From: Parelaphostrongylus tenuis
Taxonomy: Eukaryota > Nematoda > Chromadorea > Rhabditida > Metastrongylidae
DNA length: 64,000 nucleotides
NCBI GenBank assembly: GCA_019055375.1
Contig: JAHQIW010007237.1
Span: 558,001 to 622,000, forward strand
Direction: 5' to 3'
The notes beneath the pieces are model-generated. The model saw only the letters and a list, made by a program, of their open reading frames with translations. It was not told the DNA's origin and searched no databases. The first letter of the stretch is position 1. The number at the start of each line of letters is the position of its first letter. The position numbers and the translations under genes are program-made. Shown piece by piece: positions 1 to 12,500 of this stretch.

Positions 1-115
1 AAATCTATCTTTAATTCACGACCGAAATAGCCACTAATTTTAGTGAATTAATCAACTTCATTTAGTCAATTTTTTCATAAGAAAGCTTCAGAGTGTGAAC
101 GTTAAGCAGCTTTAG

Positions 116-560
116 GACTATCGTGTAACGCGCCGATAACACCACTGGGTGCCTCACTCAGCTACTCAAGCGGAAACTCGCTTGGCCCATTTGCTCCAGG
201 AACAGTCGTGACAATGACATGCATCAATAGCACACCTCTAGGTGCTTTTCTTTTATCGAATTAATAACCTGAATTTTTACGTTCTTGATGAGATAAGAAT
301 ATATCGACTCTACCTAAAATGTGAGTAGCCAAAATGAGTCACTTCGGAGGCGGTGGAAATCTATCTACTTAGTGAAATAGACTTAGCATAAACAGTATCT
401 CTTCAACTCAAGAAATACAAAAAAGTCAGCAGCCAAGACAAAATGGGTAGAAAATTAGTTCTGAGAGAAAGAACTTAACTTTTTAAAGGTGCTACATCAG
501 CGTCGTGTTCCAACGGTCAATGGTTTCCGCCCGCTCTTGGCACATGCAGCTCAGATAATG
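116..560 (+). other. first visible CCP module (two exons)
   Basis: Exon 116-241 begins after a TTTAG acceptor and codes GLSCNAPITPLGA followed by the P-G-T-V-V-T-M-T-C half. Exon 489-560, after a TTTTAAAG acceptor, codes the half with S-C-S-N-G-Q-W-F-P-P-A-L-G-T-C. Both exons start in phase 1. The upstream neighbour must lie before base 1. Confidence 0.8.
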
Positions 561-3500
561 GTGAGATCTATTAGCCCAATCGCAACGAGCTGCTTTTTTT
601 ATAAAGGGACAGCGATACCGTCTAGTTGAGGGATTCATCAGTTCAGATTTCTACAGTTTTGTAGACGAAACAGTGCTCTGGCATGATATACCTTTCAGCT
701 TCTGATATCTCTAGGAATCAAAAACCTAAGAATCGAGGATGATTTTCAGAATTCCAACATTTCCAACGCAAAAGCGGCGCCAGCATAGACAGAACATTAG
801 CGAGCATTATGTATCCTTCTAGTCAAATTCCTTACTGGTCATTTTCTTCCGTGTTATGTACAAGAAGTTTGAAGCCATAAACTGAAATAAATAAGTATGA
901 TCGTCTCCAAAAATTGTGAGCTACAGCGCAGCAAAACAAGAACTTCCTTCTTGTGAACAACGATTTACAATTTCTAATGTTTATGTTGCTAATGGTGAGA
1001 TTTGTGACGGCTTAAGGCATGCCGACATGAACTCAAAGGTGGCCTAGCTTTTTGCAATTTATTATTATCCTATAGACGTCATGCCGTCTCAAATCAGTGA
1101 TAATCCCTTCAGTAGTTCTCAGATATGAAGTCTTATTATGAATTTATGTTTCAAATAAGAAACTAAATGTTCTAATTTCAAAACTTCCTTTGCGAAAGTC
1201 GTCTGTCGAGATGTCACAATAGTGAACTCGTTTCAGAACTTAGTACTTAGTGTATTGTTTTATGTAACGATTAAATTAATAAAAATTCCAAAAAGTGACT
1301 TCTTAGTCTTGGAATAAGTAGTAAAAAATTTCCTACAAAGCTTTTCTGTAATTAAAGTCTGCATAAGGTTGACAGTACTCCCTTCAAAATCGATGGCTCA
1401 CGTTTAATTAGATATTGCTCTGGGCTCTCAGGAGTGCGAAATGACCTGATATTTAGGCATTGATTTCGCCGAGAGAATCACTAGCCTCGTGTAAATTTAC
1501 TCAAAAAGATGATTTGTTACAAATCAACTCAAAAGGTTTTCCTTAACTGAGGTACAAGGCATTGAACAGAGTACTTCAGGAGGTCTCGCGTGCCCAGAGT
1601 TGACCGTCCCTCCAGGAGGTACCATTACATTGACGAACAGCGCGTGGGCTGCTCGTGCTACTCAAGGAACAACCGCTGTACTCAAATGTCCGTTCGGTGT
1701 GCAAGGCAAGATTTATCTCAATCTAGGCCTGGATATCGATCGTGGTTTTGAGTCATGAATTTGTCACAGCTCATAATTCGAAAGCGGTATGAATGGTGAT
1801 GAACAAACAATTTGATTGAATCCTCACGTTCTCAGCTCTCTGTTGAACGAGAGATTCAGCAGATCTTTAGAGTTAGACGGAAACAGTTCATTGATTAACA
1901 AATTTTTCTAAACATCCAGCAATAAAATGAATCATGTTTAGCTCAATAAATGTAAACAAATCAATCCTATCTAGAATCTCGTCAACGAAGAGCGATCCTT
2001 GGAATTGTTTCGTCAAAAAATTTTTTCTTGCTTTTTCTACTTGCTCCTTGTTCTAAAAAACTTCACATTCATTTTTGTTTTGCAAAAATAATACATTTCA
2101 CCACCTTTATATCACTTTTGTTTTTTTACAACGCGTAAACATTAATGGGGACACTAACGAGGTAAAGAAACGATTTCTGGAAAGTCGATGTGTTGATTGC
2201 AAACTAGTCAACGCTGACCATACACTATGCTCGGAACATATCGATAATACAGATAAAGAAAAAATAACGTTCACGGCATCAGTCAATTTCACTGATGAAC
2301 GTCCTCGCAAAAAAAAGATTGCCGCGCTCATAAGTTGTTCGTATTTAAACTCACAAATAAAGTTATACCTATTGAACAGGAAGCTTAGCCTAGACGTCCG
2401 CGGCCTATAAACGCAATTTTCATCTCAACAAAAATCATAATGGATAGAAAACATGTTCCCCACACACCGCTGCTCTGATCAGCCTTGCGAAATATGCCCC
2501 AAAACTCGAAAAATTGACACGATTGCATACTTCTGCATTAAGCTCTTGAAACGAGCCCATGACCATGAACACCTTCGATCAGTTTTGATTTTTGCATCAA
2601 CGAAACCCCCTAAGGAATGCGAAATGCATTCGACTTCATTAAACATCATTAAAAGTATGATTGTATATGTGGCCTTTACAATGAATGACTCATAGTTGCT
2701 CACTGACGAATTAAGTTCGTGCTGCCGTCCTACTACAAAAATCTGGTAAGATCGACATCGACCAAACTTGTCGCAGGCCACCTTTAACCACATTCCCGTG
2801 AACATCTTAGTAATACAGAGAAACAGAGGAAAATGAACTACCAGCTCACGAATAGCAATTTTGGGAGATGTCTCACACAGTGTCACATGTGTTGCGTAGT
2901 GACGCTGTAAATTACGTGTTCGTCTCTCGGTTTCGGGTGGAAAAATTCGTCCATTTCTTCGATATCCGCATAGTACTAGTTTCCTTCGGGAAAAACGCAA
3001 CATGACACATTGGTCGAGCACCGAAGATCATTCGATAAGGCAAATATGCATTAAGTTTTCTTAATCACGTTTCAAAAACGAACGTATAACACCGTAAATG
3101 GAATAACCAGTGTTAAACTTTTGATCCTCTGTACCTAAATTATTATCCATTTTTTTAAGGAACGGCGAGTGCACTATGTAACAACGGGCAATGGACGCCG
3201 TCACAGCTCGGCACTTGCACAGGCTTTGCAGGAAACGGTGGAGGTGTGTTTGTATCTGGCGCTCAAAGAAACTACCAGTAGTTGAAGGATATCGCCATCA
3301 TATTGCGACCTATATTAGTGATTTCAGCGTCAACATGTCAAGCGATGTCGACACCTTCAGGAGCCACATTGTCTTATTCGAATCTTGCGCTCTTAGCACC
3401 GTTTCCTGAGGGCACTACCGTGACAGCCAAGTGTATCAGTGGAGCGGCTATCACAGGTATAAAATCGAACAAGGTCGAGTTAAGTACCAATGCAAAGTAA

Positions 3501-6500
3501 AGACTAACGCGAAAGGGGGAAAACGGCGAAGGAAGTCCTCTGCTTCATGTTGAAACCACTTGCAGCTGACTTCAATATAATTCATGTATAAGAGATATTA
3601 TATAGTACATTATATATAGATATTATATAAGAGATTAGTGGTCATGCCATGCGTTGCTTATGACTACATTGTGCAGACGCTTCGGGATGAAACTTGAGGA
3701 TAGGAACTTATATTTACTACCGGTACATCGACAACGGCAAAGAGGTAAAAGTAGCTATATACGAGGAAAATAAGTAAAGAGATTTGTGCACAGATATTGT
3801 GAGGACGGAACTGTGAGGCGAGTCGGGAAAAGTTGCTGGCAGCTAAGTAGAATAACTTAGCAGATCTTATCAGTCTTTTTATTATCTAGTCAATGCTTGA
3901 ATCACTACTGATGCAAAATCTATGTGCCACTTTTGATTATTGAGCTCTCCTATATCTCTATATATCTCCTTAAGAGATATTCTTGAATACTAGTAGACGT
4001 TTATCGCTCTATCGGCAGACCTTGTCATATATAACGTAACTACCTTTGACTTGACACTGACTTTGTCACAGCCCTTCTTCTTTTGAAAAGAATTGCTCAT
4101 TATTGAGTATTGTGTTGGGAGAGGGGGAGGGGAAAAACGTGGGCCGAGGGTTGCGATGATCGTCGCTGTCCGAGGCATATTCCCTTCGAAACTTTACTGC
4201 AGCAATAACCAACGCTCTATGGGTCGCCACAGCCGGGCTCTCCTCGAGATTGCAAGAAGACGCTTTCAACCAGTTTAATATAAGTAGAGGAATCTGCACA
4301 TTGTTAGGAAAAAGCTGTGAGCTGGATCAAATAAAAGTTAAAATGTTGCCATAGCTTTTACACGCATGGATTAAGGGAGAGAAATAGTGTTGCCGACGCT
4401 GTCTCTAGTTAACACTGTTAACCTCATCCGGAAAAACAAAATTTTTTCACAAATCGATGATCTGTGGCGTATAAATGGCATTAATCAAATTTCTTTAATA
4501 TTCTTCAACTGACCCCCTATATAGATGCTTCTCCTCAAATATACTGAAGAGGCCTTGTCATAATATCACTGAATCGACAATGGCCAAGTGAAAACAGTCT
4601 CCTTTTGCAGTTGTCACAAAAAATTGCATCAAAGCAACTTCCGGCGCTTCTGGTAAACTGCATTGTTTTCTTTTTTTTCGACAGTTCAACGTGCAAGACA
4701 GATTAAGCACACGAATAATATGCATCAGTAAACCTGTTTCAATGAAAGACAAAATTCAATTCAAGTGGTACGATTAGACGGCCATTACCCTAACTGAGCT
4801 CACTTTTATCTTGGTGAAAATCATACGTTCCACCTAGTATCATGAGCATTTCAAGTAGTGCCGGTTTTCATGAGCATTTGAACCTTCAATATGCCTGATA
4901 ATTATTTTCGAGCCATGCATGTGGTCTGTATTAGGCACTCATACAGCGCAATACACGTGTTTCGGCCTTACAGTCTCATCAGTGGCACGGTGCCCTTCGT
5001 CTTGACCAATTCCTTTGGGGGGTGAACCTACTTATGTAGAGGACCGCAGACGTAATATTTGCACGCTCTATCAAGTGATAAAAATGGCCAAGAAGCAATC
5101 AAGTGTACAACACTGCCCGTTTGGTGATTTTTATCACTCGATGGTGCGTGTAAGTATTACATCTGAGATTCCTCTATGTGAGAGAGTTCTCGCCCAAGAG
5201 GGATTAGCTTAACACGAAAGGCACCGTGCAGCTGAGAAAGCTGCAGGGCTGAAACACGTATATTGCACTGTATAAGTGGCCATAATAGACCACATGATTG
5301 GTTCAAAAATAATTATTAGGCATATTGGAATTTGAGCGTGGTCTTAAGAAAACACTCGAAACAAATCACATGACATTCAAACCTTGCCTGCTTCATGTTC
5401 GAACAGTGCATCTGACATAAAGCCTAAATGCTTCAAGCTTTTTGACGAAAAGAGGTTACCGTACTGGGCTGGATTTATGTCTTGTTTGCATCATCATTTC
5501 TATATTTCACTCAGTCTTATCTGCTTGTTTTCAAGTTTGGCTTACTATTTGCTTCAGGAACCAGCATGGCTGTATGCACAAATGGGCAATGGGTACCTTC
5601 TTATCTAGGCACATGCCCCTCATCTGGAAGTGGGGCTGGTAAGCTCCATTGATCTCTGAGAGATACGTTCTTGTGATATTTTTCGTTCATTGATTAATTC
5701 AGAAATCCCATGCCTATCTATTGAGCAAATCGGCGGTACTGTGGATTACAGTGATGGTCCTTTCTCAGCAAGTCATCCATCCGGCTCCACTGCCACATTG
5801 ATTTGTAAAAGCGGAGTTCCTTTAGGTTAGTTTGATTGCTTCACAGCCATCTACTCTGTCACTGACACTCCTTCATTGACACTCCTAAGAAAACCTACCT
5901 GTTTTTAGGAAAAAAGAATTTTGAGCAACAACAACAAGTCTCAAAGAGGTCTTTATCTATATGTAGTTCAACGGCTTTGTGGGAATGGATAAACCGTGGC
6001 TTGTTTGTTAGGCTTTACCACAGTCGGATATGGGCCGAATTAGAGAATAAACATTTCTAACCCTCCTAAGATCAAGCCTTTTTCACTGAGCAAAACCTTC
6101 AAAAATTATTTAACTGTTTAAATCTCGGCGGCTACGCACCTTATATGGCCTTCAGAAACACCTTTCGCGCACTGTCGCAGCGCGAATCAAAATGTCTTCC
6201 ACACTCGGTTTGCTTTGTTCGCTCAGCCAGGGTCTGTGGATAGCTTTTCATTAAATATCCACTAGTTATTTCATATCATAGATCTTATTGGTTTACAACT
6301 GTGTTTATATCCTGAAAAGGTCTTTACAGAGTGCTGCAAGAGCAGGAAGAAAATTATGTTCCACCATCACAGTTTTCTTTGCACATAAGGGATATATATG
6401 CATCAAAAGTCTATAAGCATATAGAGACAGCTTATGTAACATTGAAAAAAATGCTAAAGTCTTTTCTCGGAGGAGAGGAAAAGATTTTAAGCAAATAATG

Positions 6501-9500
6501 GAAATGCGCTCTCTCGAATCGCTGTGCGCGAAGGAATTTTAGCAGCCGATTCAAAGGAGTGCAGTTTTCGTTATTTATCAAATGTTATTCTGTTCCAAAA
6601 CTTTTGGCTTTGCATAATTGTGAAAAAAAAACTTGTTTTTTCAATGTTATGGATATCAATTCCAATATTTTCATTCTATATCATTAATAATCCGTTATGA
6701 ATTGCAAGTAATGGGTTTATTATTAGGAAAGCAAAGCTTAATCCTTTTTTGGCACCTATAACGCTCTATGAAGAGCTTGCTGAAATCTAAGCCATGAATT
6801 AGGGTAACCAAAACTTTTCTGCAAAGCGGTTGTTGAATTATTGTTCAAAATCTGGAAAAAGAAAGCACAGACCCCAACCTTGCAGATAGAAATCCAAGGT
6901 GACACAAAAACTTCTTTTCGCCGTTATTGCAGCCAATAAAAAGGACTTTTCAGACAAATTTACTAATAGAAATTCCGTTTCTCAGATATTCGAAAATTGC
7001 CGAAATTGTCCTGGAAAACCCTGTCCGAAGGATGTACAGTTAAAAATGTGTGCTCGAAGAAAAAAGCCACGAAAACGCCAGCGCACCGATTGTGGGTACA
7101 GATTTTTTCCCGAAAAAAGATTACCGACTCTTATGTAGCACCTATGCCGTTGATGACAGTCTTGCTGCCGCATGTGTTGAGGTGCAAAGCAGTATGTACG
7201 AGCTGGTTTAGTGCAGCAATCGAACTTGATTGAGACTTTTCGCACTTTCTTTTTTTTCTTCTGCACATTTTCAGACTTTTTTTCAGAGTAAAATGTCTAA
7301 ACTGTCTATGTTTTGTCCTCTATTACGCTTTTCTAAAATGTTTTGCATTTAATAGCTACCTCGAGATGTCCAATTCCAGAGAGATCTTTAAAAATTCAAC
7401 ACAATGTAGTAGCAAAGACTTAATATTCTTATGTTCGGATTCGAATTGCGAGTCTGGTTGAGGTTTTGGCAAGATTTGAACAGTCTTTTTGAGCTTCTGC
7501 ATCAAAATATTAAGTGACATTATATCTGGCAATGTATTTTTTGGTCCTTTCATGAAATCTTTTATAGGCACTTATACAGTGCAATACACATTCATCGGCC
7601 TTGCAGCCTCGTCAGTTGCACGACACCTTTCCTCTATGCCAAACTCTTTCGCAAAAAACCTTCTCAACTCTTTCGGAAAAAACCTTCTCATATAAAGAAA
7701 TCGTCGACAAACATCTTACAGTGCCTCGTGTGAATGGAAATCAACTTCACACACGGCAGAGATAACATATCACTCTGCATATTCAGCGGCATAATCACCA
7801 GACATTGCAGAGATTAACAGTCGATTGCGCAAAGCTGATATTTTTGATAATGCCTTCATAGTAAAAAAAACAGTCGAATATGAAGAAATTTTTCAAAATA
7901 TCAACCTTGAGCAATCGGCTGTCAATCACAGCAATGTCCGGTGATCATGTCACTGGGCATACAATGATATGTTATTTCTGCCATGTGTGAAGTGAATTTT
8001 CACTTTACACGCGCTAGTCTAACATGTTCGTCGACGATTTCCTTATATGAGGGGATTCTCCTCTGAAAGGGATTGGCTAAAACGAAAGGCAAAGTGCAAC
8101 TTCCCAGGCTGCGAGGCCCGAACACGTGCATTTTACTCTATAAATACATATAAAAGACTTCATGAAAGGCTCAATAAATACATTGCCACATCATATTGTT
8201 CTGAACGATGTCTGAAAAAAACAGTCGAATATGAAGGTGTCATCATATCATAACAATAGGTTAAAATGTTCTTTAATTCGTCAAAAAAGTTTTGAAACAT
8301 CATCACTTTTTTGTACGCTTTACTGGAGTGTTTATCAATTCGAGTAAAAGAAAACAATTGTAAAAGAAACAAAGTAGTCATTGCAGCAATCAGCAGTGGC
8401 TAATAGATTTTTATAAAGGAAGAATGAATTATTGAAGGTTGTGTGCGCTAGACATAAAGCTGTAATCTCACAATCAAAGAATTATTCCTAAGGTGCCTCA
8501 CTATCCACTTGCCAGAACGGGCAATGGACTCCATTGCTTGGGAGCTGCCCAAGTTCTGGCGGAATGCAATGTAGCCTTCCTCCTTCTTTCCCAATTGGAG
8601 CTACTGTCACATATTCCTCCGGTAACATGTTTGGACCATGGAACTCAGGTCGGTTTCTCTTTGAGGCTGGAAGTGCGACATCGCTCAAAAGACATCAATA
8701 AATGTGTTCAGGAACGGTAGCCACCATGACATGTCCACTCGCTCTGACTGTGCTCGGCTCCGCAACATCCACATGTAATAACGGCGTATGGTCGTCACTA
8801 GGAACGTGTTCGTCTTCAGGTACTGATAATTCTATAATATTTGCTTATCTTAAAAAGTTCTCAGGTTCCGAAAAAACGTGCTAAAAGATCGCCTCCGATT
8901 TGATTCAATGAGGTGCGCTCTACAATTTAGAAGGTTTTGAAAATTATTTTGACGCTTTATATTCGATTATTGAAAAAATGTTAAAATGTTTGACCGAATT
9001 TTGTAGAATGAGTTCATTGCCTTTTTTTAAAGATATTTGTATGCTCGCATGTGGCACGCAATGCATCCTTCCGGGTTTGTGAATTAGTAATAGAGTGGTC
9101 TTAGATTGTGTGGGAGGATAAGCAGCACTGACTCAGTACAGTGGTAGGCCACCGGGAGTCATTGTAATGGCCAGATATGCATTTACCACCTCAAACGAAG
9201 TTGAAAATTAAGTACGAATGCATGGCGCAATCCTCAGGGATTGTTCAACTCCAAGAGCTTTACTTTATCCTCTAGAGCTTTATTTCCGTGCTCAAAGTTA
9301 AAATGTTGAATTAACATCACATGGGGTCAACCCTCAAGAACCGATGATTACCTTTATTTTTTCTCCGCATCTATTTGATTCACAGTTACTCGTCCTAGTG
9401 AAGGTACGTCGAGATCTACTCTTTCCTGTCCGCTTACCCTTAGGGATCAACTACACCTATTTTTTCTGCTTCTTGCGCCGCTTCTCGTTTTCAATGCGTT

Positions 9501-12500
9501 TTTACTACGTTTTCGGGTTTTTATGCTTCTTATAAATCCTAATTGTTCTTCCGTTTGTTTGACTATGCTTTTGGGACATTTTGAACCTTCACCTGGGCTG
9601 AATTTTATACGTAGTAGTGTAAATCCACTAACGTCGGACTTCAAGTGCTAGTGCGCTCACATGAATATATCAACAAAGAGTTATGCTAATTATTAGACAA
9701 TGCTGTGTATTTTTTGTGAAATCTTGCACAGATGCATGTTTATGTTTTGCATTACTATTTGCTTAGTTCGCATCTATCCCTTCGATGTTTCCCCGTCAGG
9801 GGCGGAAATTCCGTGATATCTTGGATTGCTTCAGTCGCTGAACAACTTCATCTGTTAAATAAGCTCGATGCGAACATATCCGTCCGGTACGATCGCAACT
9901 TTGAAGTTCGGTTATATAGTGTCAGGAGCCATAATCTCAATAGGCATCAATGGCTCGTTAACCACCATTGGGCTTGCAATACGTCAAATCCGTTTTCTCA
10001 CTTTTATGTGTTTGTTGTTTGTTTTCAATTAGTCCAATGCACTTTCCGCTTGGTGTTCTCCTATTTATTCGTGTTATTGCGTTTTCTTCTTGCTACTGCT
10101 ATATGGTTTTTGCGCTTCATTGCGCGAAAACAGGAGTACTGTCATCCGTTTCATCTTACTTTATCAGATCTGACTGCGCGACATTAGCAGATGTTTTACA
10201 TTTTTAGCCTAATTTGGTGAAAATTTTTGAGTTTTTAGCATTGAATAAGACAATAAACGCCGAGTCCGTGGATCAGAAAGAACTTTGATGTGCTAATCAG
10301 CAGTATAGCTTTCTTTCCATATAAGCTCTTTAGGCGAAATAATGAATTTTGCCTCGGCTAATCCTATTGCCGAATTAAGAACTACTTTGTATCGCATTTC
10401 GGCCTGCACTTAATAGTAGCTGTGAGGTAGTATAAATACGGTCGCGCAGTCAACCATGCACGAAAGGATTCGTTTGTATATAAAACTCACAAAGATATAG
10501 AATACATACTTAGACTTTGACTTACCATTAAAAGCTAATTTTTTGCTATTATTAGCAGACCCCTTAGAACATGTTTTAAAGTTATCACCAATGTGTTTAT
10601 TTACAGTAAAAACTATTGAAAACCGTAGGTGCAGAGTTTTGCCTCCTGAAAAAAAGGAAGATAAATCTACAGGGTAGTTCAAATGCTGAAACTATTGCCC
10701 AAATAAGTCACCAGCTCCTTTCATACATAAATACCTAGAAAACCCGAGAGAACTTTCGTGAGTACTATTGCTTTTATACACATCGACATGAGGTATTCAG
10801 GTGGTGGGAATGGATTGCGATGCAGCAAGATGTTTGCTTCACCCCAAAATGGCGCTGTCCTCTATTCATCTACGGGAGACGACGGATACTATAGATCGGT
10901 AAGTACCACACCGAAATGTTGCTGTTGTGTAATAGTTCTATCAAGCGGGTGTTCCCGATTTACAACGATCAAATATGAGCGATTGAAGCGCTCGTAAATG
11001 ATTACTCGTTTTGTCTTTTCAAGAGAAGCACGAGGTTTTTATGGTAGAATTTGGTCTGACGGCCGACATCTCGCCGCTGTCGCCTTCCTCAGAGTTGGCG
11101 AATATCATGCCCACAACCCAGTCAAACGAACACCTCCTATATCTGAGCAGAATAAATCATCAAACCTAGATTTCACCGCTTTGAGTGCAAAAAACTTTCA
11201 AAATTAACTATTTTTTATGAGTCGTCCACTGACCTGTCCAAGTGGAGACCAATTGTGAGGAGATCAACTGCATTGTGAAAGACATGTATACATATATATA
11301 CATACATCTACATATAGATGCGCTTATATACATATGTATATATATACATGTATCTACATATATACATATATATTTGTATATACATGTATATGTATATTTA
11401 GATGTCGACGATGGATTACAGAAAGAAGATGGTAGTAACAGTGCAATCTGTTTGAGAGAATGGCTTAACGCCACTCTATGTTATGATGAAGCTTGGAAAT
11501 TTCCAAGATTGAGCTATCAGACGATCTCATCTTGTTCTGTGATTATGACAAGGAATAGAAAATAAACAAGCATGCGGGTCTAATGTCAATTAATCTGGAA
11601 TATGATAGATTACATGTCACCCGTAAATAATTGTGAGGAGATGTAAATAATCAATGTAAGAGACGGTTAAGTAGAGGCGAAAAGCGCTGTAAAGGAAATT
11701 TGCTCTTTGAGCAGTGTATTGTCGTTTCCTGGAAACATATAGCCATTATAAACTTCACTTGACCCCGGATTTACCACAACATCGAAAAAAACATTTATGA
11801 TCTTTTAGGTGTAGATCGTGCACTAGATTTTATTTCTAGTATCGCAGAGATGCGTAAACTCATACTTAGCTCATACAATGACTTACATATCTACCTGATT
11901 GAGAAGTTAAAGTCTTGATCTCAAGACAAATCTAGTGACCATTTGTCCATTCCGAAAAAATGGGTAGTCTAAATTGTTCTGACACGGAATCGAGCCAGAG
12001 ACCACGTGTTTGTAAGAGGGAGTTCTTAATTTTTGCGTAATGCGCCCTAACAAGAAAGGGTACTTACATGTTGTACGGCTACAAATTTTTGAGTCGATCT
12101 CATTCGCTGGACAGGAACTTTTCATAGGAGTAATAGGAAATACTTGGAGCTCAAATCTCTGGCTACATTTCTACGTCACCGATTTCTTGAAACACCCTGT
12201 TATAACACTGAAGCATCCAGAATAAAATTTTATTTCACACTTGCTCTTCCCAAGACCGACTGTTGATTAACCTCGGCATTGAATGGAATATTCCGTGATT
12301 TTCTTTGCTTTAGTACACACACGAGGTTCTTAATACAAGTTTGTTCTGTACAAAGTAGTACAATAGAGATCGTATCCGTGCTAACGTTTTGGCAGTCTTG
12401 CCTTCCTAGATGTGGACTATGTCGTGCTAAAGAACACCTAGCTGTTATATGAGGGGGATGATTTGATGTGAAAGTAAACATCCTTACGCAAGAACGCAAG

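Larger units (their letters stand above)
4880..5343. mobile_element. palindromic hammerhead-bearing element, copy 1
   Basis: The two ends are inverted copies of about 110 bp each: the left arm (4880-4995) reads as the reverse complement of the right arm (5220-5343). Each arm has a TTTGAGCC-like segment, a GTGGTCT segment and a hammerhead core or its relic. There is no coding capacity, so the element is non-autonomous. It lies in an intron of the CCP gene. Confidence 0.75.
3457..5557. other. intron of the CCP gene with AT tract and hammerhead element
   Basis: It holds a short AT-rich palindromic tract around 3590-3640 and the palindromic hammerhead element at 4880-5343. The rest shows nothing I can name. 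Confidence 0.6.
5826..8492. other. large intron of the CCP gene
   Basis: Phase-1 intron. It contains the long palindromic hammerhead element at 7515-8200. A short segment near 6900-6950 resembles inverted repeats at 15.5 and 16.9 kb. The remainder (5826-7500) shows no gene. Confidence 0.55.

Noticed and set aside
2479..3021. 180-codon minus-strand open frame
   Set aside because: Lies in a CCP gene intron, matches no family I know, and has no splice or start context; likely chance.
9732..10187. 151-codon plus-strand open frame with hydrophobic stretches
   Set aside because: Inside an intron whose flanking exons join in phase; no homology recognised and composition looks like translated AT-rich DNA.
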